In this document: piece after piece, positions 36,800 through 47,173 of the stretch | Numbering within the stretch: position 1 is the first letter of the stretch | Layout: each line of letters begins with the position of its first letter | Assembly (NCBI GenBank): GCA_023159155.1 | Contig: JAJNNX010000002.1 | Span: 1,860,001 to 1,924,000, forward strand | Length of the DNA: 64,000 bases | Direction: 5' to 3' | Origin: Ustulina deusta | Taxonomy: Eukaryota > Ascomycota > Sordariomycetes > Xylariales > Xylariaceae | The notes under the pieces: generated by a model | Databases searched by the model: none | What the model was told of the DNA's origin: nothing | What the model saw: the letters and a program-made list of their open reading frames with translations, nothing else | Position numbers and translations under genes: made by a program

Positions 36800-37400
36800 G
36801 CGATGGCTCAACACTTATCCAGAGAGGAATAAGAAAGGGATGATACAATGCCTCCTAGGTCTGAGGTAGTTCTGCATGTTTACTGAGCTTTCCATGGTTA
36901 CATATTCCCATAATGAACCACTGCATCAAGCCTGTCGCAATTTTTGCACATGTGATTACACACTCTACACGATGAGGTCAAACTTCGGGGACAATGGAAG
37001 TCGTTACCTTGCTAGATGGGCAACAGTTTCGGTTTTCTGTTTGGGCGCCTAGATAGCCATCCTCTAGACTAGAAATTTTACTAGTAACACCCAACAAATC
37101 AAACAAGTGGACAGCTGCACCCACCAGGCCAACCAAGTCAAAAGCTTCAAACCCTTATTCAAACAAATCCACAACTTATTGATGCAGTACGGACCAAGTT
37201 GCGCCACGATCCGAACTGGAGTCCAAATGACGTAGCAGTAGCCGCGAATCGACATGAACTATAGCATTCTCACGCAACAGCTTTAGCTTTTCTCCTCAAC
37301 GAACTACTGTCAACCGCCTAACTCGAGGCTCAATTGATCATCCTAAATCGCTAAGACAAGGCCGATTAACATCTTCGAGGAGTCCGAGCAGCCATGAGAA
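36800..37400. other. Downstream of uL14; possible decayed coding stretch
   Basis: No intact gene. From about 37,209 a plus-strand frame reads like protein broken almost only by TAA/TAG codons (ATALAFLLNELLSTA, stop, LEAQLIILNR, stop ...). This could be RIP-style C-to-T decay of Gln codons, or chance. Confidence 0.35.
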
Positions 37401-37895
37401 ATGCGAGGCAGGGAACCGCCCCAGGCACTGTGTCTGATTGATCTACCGCAAAATTTCGAGATAAAAATTTGTAGAAACCAAACGGTTGACCGGCCTGAGA
37501 CTTCAGGAGGCCGTAACAGGAAACAATCGCCAACAGAGTGGGATGGGACTGGGCGTGTACAACCTTCACAACAACTGTATCAAGAACTGACTGGCATGGA
37601 TGTGGACCAGGAAGATGATACGGAAAATGATGCCGACCACGAAGATGAGAGTGCACAAGAAGATGATGTGAATGAAGATACCGACTCAAAAGGTATTCGC
37701 AGCACTTTTGAAGCAGTTGAAGTCGGTCAATTACGGCAACGAATGAGTCAGATTCGCCAGGATATAGACGAGGACAGGAAAACCGGTGAACTCATAAAAG
37801 AGAGAGTTGAGGACCGCTTTGGCAAGCTCCGTGTTACCGAAGAACTAGAGACCGTACTCACTGAAGGCCAGCCATCTCAAATACTCGGCAGGTGA
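37401..37895 (+). CDS. Open frame of 164 codons with acidic and coiled-coil segments
   Basis: The frame contains an acidic run (MDVDQEDDTENDADHEDE) followed by a charged helical part (VGQLRQRMSQIRQDIDEDRK; KERVEDRFGKLRVTEELETV). Composition is protein-like, and the true start may be an internal Met such as MDVDQ. No known domain is recognised. It lies inside the repeat-bounded segment, 150 bp before another open frame on the same strand, so the two may be parts of one decayed or spliced gene. Confidence 0.35.
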   Translation: MRGREPPQALCLIDLPQNFEIKICRNQTVDRPETSGGRNRKQSPTEWDGTGRVQPSQQLYQELTGMDVDQEDDTENDADHEDESAQEDDVNEDTDSKGIRSTFEAVEVGQLRQRMSQIRQDIDEDRKTGELIKERVEDRFGKLRVTEELETVLTEGQPSQILGR

Positions 37896-38046
37896 CATAG
37901 TCCGACCTCCTATAACCACAAATCGAAACGCTAAGAGGTTGCTGATAAATCTTTACGTAGACATTCCAGGAAAGGATTCCGTCAAGCAGTTTTAAGTTTG
38001 GATCCTTGAAATAATCACGAGCTTAACATGTTATGCTCTGGCTACT

Positions 38047-38457
38047 ATGTCTCAGCATAAATGGCCTATAGTCGTAGGAGAAGCCTGGTTTTTCTTCCTA
38101 GTTGCAAACGCTCAAAGGGTTTCAAGAGAACGGTTGGCGCGACTTTTGACTGATTTCCGGTTCCGACCCCTGGACTTTCAGCTCTTTTTCGGACAAAAAC
38201 AATGGCCATTTAATATGTTCAATTATCTCCCAAAAACCTACCTAAATGACCTGTCAACTATAGGTGACGTATTTGGATCCTATCTGATCAGTACCCCTAC
38301 CAACAATGGTGGAAATGAACTGCTGGCTGAAACATACAGTGATAGTGCAATCGGGGAACCTAACTTCATCAGAGATTTAGTTGGTCTCTCTCAACAGTTG
38401 ACCAGTTATAAAGAGATGCTTTCATCTACAGCACACAATAGGGCACACCACATGTAG
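38047..38457 (+). CDS. Open frame of 136 codons, unrecognised
   Basis: It opens MSQHKWPIVVGEAWFFFLVA and continues with protein-like sequence (RPLDFQLFFGQKQWPFNMFN; LSTIGDVFGSYLISTP). No motif is recognised. It follows the acidic frame on the same strand and precedes the right 114-bp repeat by 226 bp. It could be an accessory gene of the repeat-bounded segment or a remnant. Confidence 0.35.
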   Translation: MSQHKWPIVVGEAWFFFLVANAQRVSRERLARLLTDFRFRPLDFQLFFGQKQWPFNMFNYLPKTYLNDLSTIGDVFGSYLISTPTNNGGNELLAETYSDSAIGEPNFIRDLVGLSQQLTSYKEMLSSTAHNRAHHM

Positions 38458-38683
38458 TTTTGGGGTACGCATGTATTAGTTGGTGGGTCGGTTGTAACTA
38501 CTCTATTTTCATTAGTCGAGAGTCATGATGTCATGGATGTGTGTGAGTCACACACCATATTAGTCAGGTGTATTCGTAGTAGACTTGGCATATCCCCCAC
38601 TTATGGGATCTGTCATCTTCTTCTCCAATTCATCTACGTTTTCCACCCGTACCATACTGCGTTTTTGCTCATCCCACATTCTC

Positions 38684-38797
38684 TGTATTGGGGGGAGCGT
38701 GAGCGTTTTTCGGCTAGCTTTCGGGTCGAGGCTGCTATTAGAGCGCTAATAGAGAGTTCGATGTATCGCTGCCTCGAAAGCTAGTCGTAAACTGCCC
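38684..38797. repeat. 114-bp inverted repeat, right copy
   Basis: This is the reverse complement of 32267-32380 with three mismatches. The outer end is ...AAACTGCCC and the inner end starts TGTATTGGGGGG. The outer flank (GCGAGCC) does not match the left outer flank (TAGCAGT), so no simple target duplication is seen. Confidence 0.9.
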
Positions 38798-39408
38798 GCG
38801 AGCCTGCACGAATAGGTTCCAGTGCTTGTTGATATTGTAGTTGTTCATGTTGATCTAGAAGCAGATTAGGATCGAATTCGCGCCGAGTTTGCCTAGCATA
38901 CTTACAGGCACACAACCACCGAGACGATTGCCCTTGCGGGCACGGACGCAGTAGGTACACTTGGACGTAATGTGGTGTGAAGGGAGTCTATTTGAGAGCT
39001 ACGACTCAACCTAAGACCCAAGTTACAACTGCCCCGAATTCGTATCGAGTTTGCCCCGATTATGCGTCATCAACCTCCTCGTTGGCGGCAACGTGATGAT
39101 TCTGCTTCTGAACGTCGCCGATCGCCTCCCGAAGGAGAGCTACGCGAATTAGCATCGAATTTGCCTTAAATTTGCACAGAACACTTACAGCCAGCGGAGC
39201 GGAAAGCTTTAAAAACCTCCTTATCGACACGGTCGAGGCGGGCGGCGTGGCGAGCGTATGGGTTGGTGTATCTCCCCAGTTCAACAGTTTGCCCATATGG
39301 ACCATTGGGCAAGCCGGTCCTCCAGTCGCGCCTAGTACCACATGAACTCCGAGGCGGTCTTTGTCCGTTTTCGTACCGCGAAGGAGAGAAAGTGGGTTGA
39401 AGGGCCAA
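38798..39408 (-). pseudogene. Possible minus-strand gene cut by the right inverted repeat
   Basis: A model with exons about 39408-39189, 39139-39066, 38983-38906 and 38854-38798 keeps frame through three introns (GTAAGT...GCGTAG, GTTGAT...TCGTAG and GTAAGT...TTCTAG). It reads SPSRYENGQRPPRSS ... LDRVDKEVFKAFRSAG ... REAIGDVQKQNHH ... then a Cys-rich CTYCVRARKGNRLGGCVP and NNYNINKHWNLFVQ, ending at the 114-bp repeat. The N-terminus is undefined, since no ATG was found. An alternative simply ends at the TAA at 39060. No family is recognised. It may be a real gene interrupted by insertion, or a coincidence of open frames. Confidence 0.35.
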
Positions 39409-39535
39409 AAGATGTTGTATTGTTAATGGAGGGGTCCCAGCCGTAGAATAGCCAGCTAAATACAGTGGGAATATGACTGTGCCTTCCCTATCCTTTACGC
39501 TACCAGCACCTTCCCACTAGGAGTACCTGGAAATA

Positions 39536-39639
39536 TGCAACTACGCAAGCTGACCCACATAACCTCCAAGACCCACATTCCTGGAGGTTATAGGTAGTAG
39601 GTATCTTGGAGGTTATGTGGGTCAGCTTGCGTAGTTGCA
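39536..39639. repeat. Perfect 36-bp hairpin
   Basis: The 36 bp at 39536-39571 (starting TGCAACTACGCAAGCTGACC) are exactly the reverse complement of 39604-39639, with a 32-nt loop containing another CCTGGAGGTTATAGG partial copy. It is a strong potential cruciform or RNA hairpin. Confidence 0.9.
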
Positions 39640-41531
39640 AATATCTTACTAAGAGGGGTAGGTAAGGTGGAGTCACGAATAGAGTATTGAAGTAAAGGGG
39701 CTGGAGTGTGGGTTAGATGAATGTAGGTATTCAGTGCTTTCGATATCCACAAAATCTTAGCAGTTCTTGAGTACTTCTAGTTTTATTATTATGGACTGCT
39801 ACCAACGTGAGACTAGCTATAGCCGCACCAATTGCGCTCAATCTTAGCAGTTCTGTCAGAGACCTGCACAATTAATACCCTGATTACTAGACTGGCATTG
39901 ACCAATTCCATCAGTCGGGTGGAAATTATACGGCTGTGAAGTATTTGACGCAGTACAACCGAACCCTTTTAGGCCAAGAAATGTTCCGAATTCACCTTGG
40001 GCAAGCCTGAATCAGATCCTACCAATATTTCAAAGGGCAACCCCGGTTCAGCACCTTCTTGCAGGAGAATTCATCGAGAGCAATCTATCAGCGCACCTAA
40101 TCTTACAGAGGTTTTGGCTTGAGTCTGGCAAGAGGAGCCTTTCCAAAACGGCCAGACGTGCGTCACTTTGTATGTGGCCCTGTGGATGGAAAGTATTCTA
40201 TTGCCCAACACTTTCATCCCCCTGTTTGGACAGCGATTTCAGACAAGTGCAAAATGCTTGCGCCACCGGACATCCAATATATATATACCATCCACTTCTG
40301 CAAATCTAGGTTTTATTGCTTGTAATGATAGATATACGGAAATTTTCAGACAACTTGTCTACCATGAGGAAATCTAGGATCGCTTACGAGTACGCTATCA
40401 CAGCGCCGGATGGCGTCGACATAAGTGATTATCCGTGAAGAGAGTTCCAGTCCGAGTGATACGATTTCCGCAGCCGAGGCCGCAACACTAAAGGCTTCCG
40501 CCATTATTATTTCGTTGTTCCAGCGACTTGACTAGCTCTACACGTGTCACTAAATAAAGGATCTAATGAATTCAGCTGAAGAACATATGTTGGAAGCCTA
40601 TGAATGACAAAACGTAAGCGCCTCAAATCGCTTCTGCACAGCCACCTTCACCGCTCTAATCATCCTACGAAGGGATCTTCCGGTAATGTTCAGTCAAGCA
40701 GTGTTCAACTGCAATTTGAAAGCCTTCATCCTCATAACTAAGTAAAGCTATTTCTTAAGTGTACCACCTGGGCATATAATCATGATTAAAGCCATCATAT
40801 ATATGGGGTAACCTAGAAATCCCACCATCCCTTTCTACATGTGCTGTTAATCCCAATACATGGAGAACATTTAGCAGCTGTTTGTTGAATTATCACCAAC
40901 TTGGAGGCTGGCTAGCCGCTGGCCCATGCTGGGGGTAACAGCGTCTTCTAAGACATTTAGTAATAAAAGTGGTATTCTTGTAATATTCGTAATACCAAAG
41001 TAGGGTTAGTGGTACGATTTATGAACCTGTTGGTTAGGTTCTTCTAATCATTGTGGCAAAGTACCTAGGTATGTTCTACTGCCAGATTGTTGTTGCCACC
41101 TGATTGGTCAGAGTAGGTTGTCATTGTGTGACTGATTTATAAGTGGAACAAGCTACCAGTTCGGACTAGTGCGGCTGATAATAGCTCCATTTACTGCTCC
41201 CCGCATCCACTGTTTCTACCTACCTAACCTAAGTACCTACACTCGACACCTAGGTAAGTCGTAGACAGGTACCTATCTACTACCAATTTTGCAGTACTTT
41301 CAGTAGGTACCTACCACCTGCAATACCTACCAATGGCACTTAGAAGCAGAAACGCAGTGCTGAATTTAAATCACTGTACCTCGCGAACAACAACAATTTC
41401 ATCCCTTCAATAAGTCTCCTCGGTATCGATAAATGCTCTCGTATCCCGGTTAACCGGTTACCCGTTTTTTCGCCTCAAAAGTGCCTCACCTATGACAACA
41501 AAGGGTGTGCAGCAAATAAGACCTGGCAACC
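39640..41531. other. Intergenic upstream of PolX gene
   Basis: No gene is supported. Frames at 40119-40377 lack motifs. TACCTA motifs cluster at 41,215-41,335, just before the PolX gene, and likely belong to its promoter region. Confidence 0.45.
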
Positions 41532-43784
41532 ATGGTGCCAAAGATGGAACCCTCTTTGAAAGTGAAGGCGGCTTTCTTTGAGCAACTCGATGCGTGTAGG
41601 AACCTCGATGAGGAATCAGATACCCTAAGCGCAGAAGAGCAGACCCGGAGACGAGCATGCAAAGCTTTCTGTGCCGCTGCTAACTCTGCTGCCTCAGTCT
41701 CGCCGCTACCATTTTCAAAAATAAGGTGGCCAGCCTCACGTCACCGGAGGATAGCGTCAGAGCCCGTTTTAAAGCCCGCAAATAACGATATCGACTTGGA
41801 GATAATTGCTGTCACACCTAGAGACAACCAGCCAGACGTAACAACAACAGCCTTAGCAGCAACGGCGTCTTCACCAGTCCGTGGCACATCCATCAGTGAC
41901 TCTATAGTTCCCGAAACCGAAAAGCAACCGAATAAGAGGCTTGCCCGGAGGATCGCTCACCCATCTACGCGGATACTCAGGTCACAGTCCAATCTAGCGC
42001 CATCTCCATCCATCTCTATGGCCAAACGAAAGCGAGCCAAGCCACTTCAAATGGCCCCGGAATCAGAGCAAATATTCAAAGGGCTCTGTTTCTTTTACAT
42101 ACCTAATGATGACATCAACCCTGCTCGGAGGCTGAGGATCACCAAGGCCCGAGAGCATGGCGCGACATGGACGCAGAACTCGACCGAAGCAACTCACATT
42201 ATTGTTGACAAGGGCTTGTCATATGATGATATAAAACCTATTTTAGATGACAGCCTAAGCTTATCTTCCATCGTCCTTGTTAACGACCGATACCCTATCG
42301 AGTGCTTGAGGAGGGGTAGTGTCTTCGATCCCAACCCGACAGTCGAGAAATATCAATACAAAGTTCCCGGTGACCCTAAGTCGACCGAAGAACCGACAGC
42401 ACCACAGCCGTCAACCCAGGATTCGAACATATCTCTGCAGGTTAAGCCACGAAGAGATGCCCAGACTACGTCGAATGCTACACCAGGGCCGACTCAGGGA
42501 AGTAGCGACTTGGTTCCTTCTTCGCACCCTGAAGAACTTGAACCATCCAAACTAGGCACTAGACCTACCAAAGGCACAGCTCAAGCCCCTCCATTCACAG
42601 ACGAGCTAACAGCATGCATTAATGCGGTCTTAGACGACCCAGAGAAACATGAATATCTTGACGAAAGTGACCCAGATGTCCAAGCCTCAGAGAACGAAGC
42701 TCCGAAGAAACGTCGTCTAAGGACCAGGGGAAATGATACCAACGCGAATTTCGGCCATGATAAGTTCTTGTGCATGAGGGGGGGCACGAAAGACAATAAA
42801 CTCAGCGGACCAAATGCTGATATAATCAGGCTCTTGGAGGAGATGGCTGAGGAACATATCCTCTCGAACGAGACTTGGAGGGTACAATCGTATCGAAAGG
42901 CTGTAGCTACACTTCGGCGGCAACCCAAGAAGATAAGAACGGCTAAAGAAGCTGCAACACTCCCCAACATCGGCAGGAGTCTCGCAGAGCACATTGAAGA
43001 GATCGCCTCGACGGGGCGATTCCAAAAACTGGACGAAGTTCGCCGAGAGCCTTCCAGGGAGGCTTTGAAAATATTCTGCAACATCTACGGAGTGGGTGTG
43101 CCGACGGCAAAAAAATGGGTTGAATTGGGTTATCGCACACTGGATGATCTTCAGACGAAGGCCAAGCTCTCGGCAAACCAACAAATCGGCGTGAAGCATT
43201 ATGACGACTTATTGACGCGTATCCCCAGAGCCGAAGTGAAGGCACTAGGTGGTCACGTCAAAGATGTGGCGGCCACCATCGACTCGAGCGTCGAGCTAAT
43301 CATTGGCGGAAGCCACCGTCGCGGCGCAGACACCTCGGGAGATATCGACTTAATCATGACGAAGAACGGCACGTCATCCACGCAGGAGCTCGTGCCTTTC
43401 CTCGACAAACTCGTTGACACGCTCACGAGAGACGGGTTCTTGACCGCCGCGCTTGCCTCCCATAGACACGACGGAGGAAACAAGTGGCATGGCTGTTGCG
43501 TACTCCCCGAGACCGCATTCCCCGGCCCGAAGGAAGACTATCGCCCCGTTTGGCGGCGCATCGACTTCCTGCTCGTCCCAGAGACGGAAATAGGGGCGGC
43601 ATTGATCTATTTCACTGGCAACGATCTGTTCAACCGCAGCATGCGACTTCTTGCGCGCAAGAAGAACATGAAGCTGAACCATAAAGGATTGTACGGTGCT
43701 GGCGTTGACGAAGGGAAAGATGAGAGGAAGATCTTCGAGATTCTGGGGGTCCAGTGGAGAGAGCCGCATGAGCGGTGGTGCTGA
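41532..43784 (+). CDS. Family X DNA polymerase (Pol4/Pol lambda-like) with BRCT domain
   Basis: A single exon of 750 residues. The start MVPKMEPSLK lies in an ACCATGG context. About 175 disordered, basic residues precede a BRCT domain (about 180-280, FKGLCFFYIPNDD ... ATHIIVDKGLSYDDI). A long linker leads to the PolX core from about 409: 8-kDa helix-hairpin-helix region (VQSYRKAVATLRRQPKKI; LPNIGRSLAEHIEEI), a second HhH (IYGVGVPTAKKW), GSHRRG near 592 in the palm, catalytic Asp pair GDIDLIM (about 604), and the third Asp in RRIDFLLVP (about 674). The thumb ends NHKGLYGAG ... REPHERWC. Family members fill gaps in base excision repair and non-homologous end joining; the BRCT domain docks with Ku/XRCC4-ligase IV. 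All catalytic residues appear intact. Fungal orthologues are often named Pol4. Confidence 0.95.
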   Translation: MVPKMEPSLKVKAAFFEQLDACRNLDEESDTLSAEEQTRRRACKAFCAAANSAASVSPLPFSKIRWPASRHRRIASEPVLKPANNDIDLEIIAVTPRDNQPDVTTTALAATASSPVRGTSISDSIVPETEKQPNKRLARRIAHPSTRILRSQSNLAPSPSISMAKRKRAKPLQMAPESEQIFKGLCFFYIPNDDINPARRLRITKAREHGATWTQNSTEATHIIVDKGLSYDDIKPILDDSLSLSSIVLVNDRYPIECLRRGSVFDPNPTVEKYQYKVPGDPKSTEEPTAPQPSTQDSNISLQVKPRRDAQTTSNATPGPTQGSSDLVPSSHPEELEPSKLGTRPTKGTAQAPPFTDELTACINAVLDDPEKHEYLDESDPDVQASENEAPKKRRLRTRGNDTNANFGHDKFLCMRGGTKDNKLSGPNADIIRLLEEMAEEHILSNETWRVQSYRKAVATLRRQPKKIRTAKEAATLPNIGRSLAEHIEEIASTGRFQKLDEVRREPSREALKIFCNIYGVGVPTAKKWVELGYRTLDDLQTKAKLSANQQIGVKHYDDLLTRIPRAEVKALGGHVKDVAATIDSSVELIIGGSHRRGADTSGDIDLIMTKNGTSSTQELVPFLDKLVDTLTRDGFLTAALASHRHDGGNKWHGCCVLPETAFPGPKEDYRPVWRRIDFLLVPETEIGAALIYFTGNDLFNRSMRLLARKKNMKLNHKGLYGAGVDEGKDERKIFEILGVQWREPHERWC

Positions 43785-44467
43785 TAGGATCGTTCGCTCT
43801 CGTGCTTGGGTAGAGGAATACTTTGGGTAGGTGGTGGAACTTGGCTGATCGCTGCACCCATTATTTGGATACCCAAATATGAACGAATTCCCTTCCCGAA
43901 CCTAGTCTTTACCACAATTTACGCTGTCATGATACGATTGATTGTCGTACTCTAGTTACTTTCGAGTGCCAAAAGTTAATATGGATTGACGCCTATACTG
44001 TTAACTGGCTAAGGGCCGGACAACCTACGGAAACATGAGAAACTTGGACAGCTTACTGTGAATTTATGCATTGGGCAGTATTATTATTATTTTTTAAAAT
44101 TATTTTTTTCATCATCTGCCTATAATATCTATCGGCGAAAATCAACGGATCAGAGAAGACCTGTGTCTAGTAGGTATGCTTTATTACTTCTATTCCTTGC
44201 ACTCCCACCTCATTTTCCACGAGTGAATATTAGACGCACAGAATATGAAAACGTCCATATGGCCTAGACTCGTCCTCGGGCAAACCTTCCTCCGAATTGT
44301 CGGGCCCTGGCCACAGTGTCCCCAAATCGTGGTTGAAGTCGTTATCGTTCATTACCCTCGACTTATTGGCGACTCGTCGATACCAACTCGATAAGCCGGA
44401 CTTTAAATATTCATATGATCCCTATTCTAATTCAATAATTCCTGCTGAAAGTTAGACGTTGAAAATA
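43785..44467. other. Intergenic between PolX and GMP synthase remnant
   Basis: No gene is seen. It includes an AT-rich tract near 44,080-44,115. Confidence 0.5.
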
Positions 44468-47173
44468 TCAAAGGTTACCGGAATGACAGCAACCCACCAG
44501 GAGGCTTCTCGAGGTGCAATCACATACTACTCGAGTAATTCCACCAACTTCACTGGCGATTCTACGGCATATTTTCTTGGGGAGCTGGAACGGAGACTCA
44601 AATGGTTCGGCAGACATGAAGTCTACACTGTTAACGGCCCTCAAGATCCAGATTATGCCATAAACGCGGGTATCACCCATTACTCTCACAGCTATCAGAC
44701 GACGTTGTGTCAGGAACTTAATTCAGAACATAAGGAATAAATGGTAAGGAACGCGAGTTCTAATAGTGGCTGAGGTCATACATACCTCTATTAGTATCAA
44801 GAGTAGCGTAAGCTTGAGACATCTATTCGACAAATTAGTGGCGACAGCTCGGCGAACCCTGGTAAGACAAACCTGATTACAGATGCCAGCCTCTTTGATC
44901 ATAGAAATGAAAATATGATCAAATTTCCTGACAAGTTCGACATGCTCAGGGGTCACCTCCCCGAGGATTCTGATAGCAATGACTGGTCCTGGGAATGGGT
45001 GGCGCATAACAAGGTCTTCGTGAATGCAGAGCTTGAGACCGAACGCGCGCACTTCGTCCTTGAAGAGCTGAGAATTTCTGTCAGCAGGGACCCAGAATTA
45101 CGTGTCTCTTTCTGATATTAACATACCTCTCTTAGAGGCTCAATCAACTTGAGCTGCGTTGGCTATTATCTATGTTAGTAGCCATGTTATTAAGACAGCT
45201 GTTCAATCTCGCTCACGCCGTTCACCCTAGTCTCAAGTTAGTTTAAAAATCACATATATACGGGAGAAAGGCTTACATCCTAGCCAGAAGACCACCAATA
45301 TTGTGATGCGCTGTGAAAGCCGTTAGGATGATTCGAACTGTTAGTATGCTTGCTTCATGTTTTCTTCACCAATAACCATGATAGGTCAGTTATTGAAGAC
45401 TGTAGTCTTGACGCACACTTGATAGTAGCTGATGTTTGAAACTCAATGGTTCGATCAAGTCGGCGTAGAGGGTTCCCTGGAGGAACCATTCCACTTTTCC
45501 AGCGAGGGGATTTTCCTTTGCCTCTTCTTCGATTCTAATCGCCTCTCTCTCTCATAGATCGATGACTGCCTGGGTTAGTATTCCATCAAAACTTTTATTA
45601 GGCCATTCGCGAAGAGATTAGGGCAGACCGACAAGTTTCTCCAGTAATCTTTCGCTTTTCTTCGGGTTCCACGACGTCTACAAGACGGCTGAAGAACAAG
45701 TCTGCCCCATCAACAATCGTTAGGTTGATACAGATGTTCTCGGAGTGTCTCCTTGACCTGCTAGCATTCGTCAAGGAGGATCAATCCTACAGAGACTTCA
45801 TCAGTTGTCCGTGTGCAAAGCGATGTGCATTGAACACTGACAAGTGTCTCCAAGGATCGCGTGGGATCGGTCGCCTAGAAAAGAACGAGTTCGTTTTATG
45901 AAAAACCTTAGACTCTGAACAAGTAGGGGATAATACCAATCGCTTCTTTCATCAACCGAGCTGCCGCTGTACTGTCAACACCGCCGGAGACTGCCCCAAT
46001 CTATCCAACAGGAGCTGGATTAACAGCCGTATCAAGAAGCATACGATGTGGGTAGTTCATCTTAAAACTTGGGGCTTGTCGCCAACAAGTTTGCGAATTT
46101 TGATGATCTCCTTCTCGGTAAAGTTCCCCATCTCCCAGGTCGGGCGGGCCCCGCAAAGCTTGATAGCAAAATTGGCGAGTATATCTGTACCCCAGTTTGT
46201 ATGCGAGATCCCGGGGTGCAGCTGAATTCCTGGAAGAGACACCAGTCAGTAGGCGGTTGAATGTTAGATAAGGGGATGAAGAGCTAGCCAAATATGGGCT
46301 TGAACTGGTGAGCAATTCCGGCATGTGTCGTGTTCTTGGTACTTGCGATTGTGACGGAACCCTCGGGCAAGTGCACAAGCTTGTCGAAGTGGCTCATGAA
46401 GACCAATCGAAGGTTAGAGTGAAATGTTCTCGATGTTTTTTTGACAATAGCACTTCATCATGTCACCAAATCCGTCTTACCACGGAGGGTGTATCCGAAG
46501 TCTTCAAAGACGCGGGTCGGCATTGGAACTGCCAACCTTATGTATGGCGAGGTCGGTGTCGCCATACGCACGAGCCTTGCCGCGAGCAACGTTTTCGTCG
46601 TTGATTAGCCAAGCCAGAAATTGGCACCCATAGCCTATTCCCTTGTCGCCGTGAGTTAATTGCGGCTCGGTTCTCTGCGAGAGACATGGGGAATCACCTA
46701 CAGAATTGGAACACGCGAGTCAAAGATGGCGATCCCGAGCCGATTTAGCACTGTTTTTTACGAACCACGTGAACCACGTGAAGCCTTACCAGGAACACCT
46801 TCATCATAAACAAAAGATGGCCCCTTATCACAAGATTAAGGATGTTGAGTCACGATGATTGCCTAAGTCGGCGATACGAAGTGGTATAGCACAAACCTCG
46901 GCTCGAAACGATGCCAACAGGGGTCCAGTCCAAGTCAGCCAGCTTGGTGGTGCACGGCAGCATCTCAGCGAATACATTGAGTGATCTCAGTCGTCGAAGA
47001 ATGAGATTGCTGGTTTAGCAGCCGAAATCCAGTACCAAGACGGTCTACGTAATAACACCTTAGCGTCAGCGCACATGACGCCTCATTTACCCACGAGTGG
47101 AAAACGACGAGATGGGTTGACTTAGATCAAAGGTGCTTTGAGGCGCGGCGGCCACTGCGGTGATGTCGGCCAT
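44468..47173 (-). pseudogene. GUA1: GMP synthase (glutamine-hydrolysing) pseudogene
   Basis: Pieces of GMP synthase occur in order on the minus strand. ATG at 47173 (MADITAVAAAPQSTF) is followed by VLVLDFG, a TAA (47017-47015), then [20 protein letters not shown] and GPSFVYDEGVPG. Next come YGCQFLAWLIND, SHFDKLVHLPEGSVTIASTK and IQLHPGISHTNWGTDILANF. The ATP-pyrophosphatase loop AVSGGVDSTAAARL (about 45,970-45,995) follows, then DLFFSRLVDVVEPEEKRKI and HEDLVMRHPFPGPVIAIRIL. The C-terminus is DTRVYGIIWILRAVNSVDFM. The glutaminase nucleophile is lost: GI-C-YG reads GI-G-YG (46635-46633). Donors are missing or changed at expected introns (one GC, one absent), and a one-base shift spoils the last residues. 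GMP synthase makes GMP from XMP and is essential, so an intact copy must exist elsewhere. Decay is mild, implying a fairly recent duplicate. Confidence 0.9.

Noticed and set aside
44459..44740. Plus-strand open frame overlapping the GMP synthase C-terminus
   Set aside because: It is the antisense shadow of the recognisable GMP synthase sequence on the minus strand.
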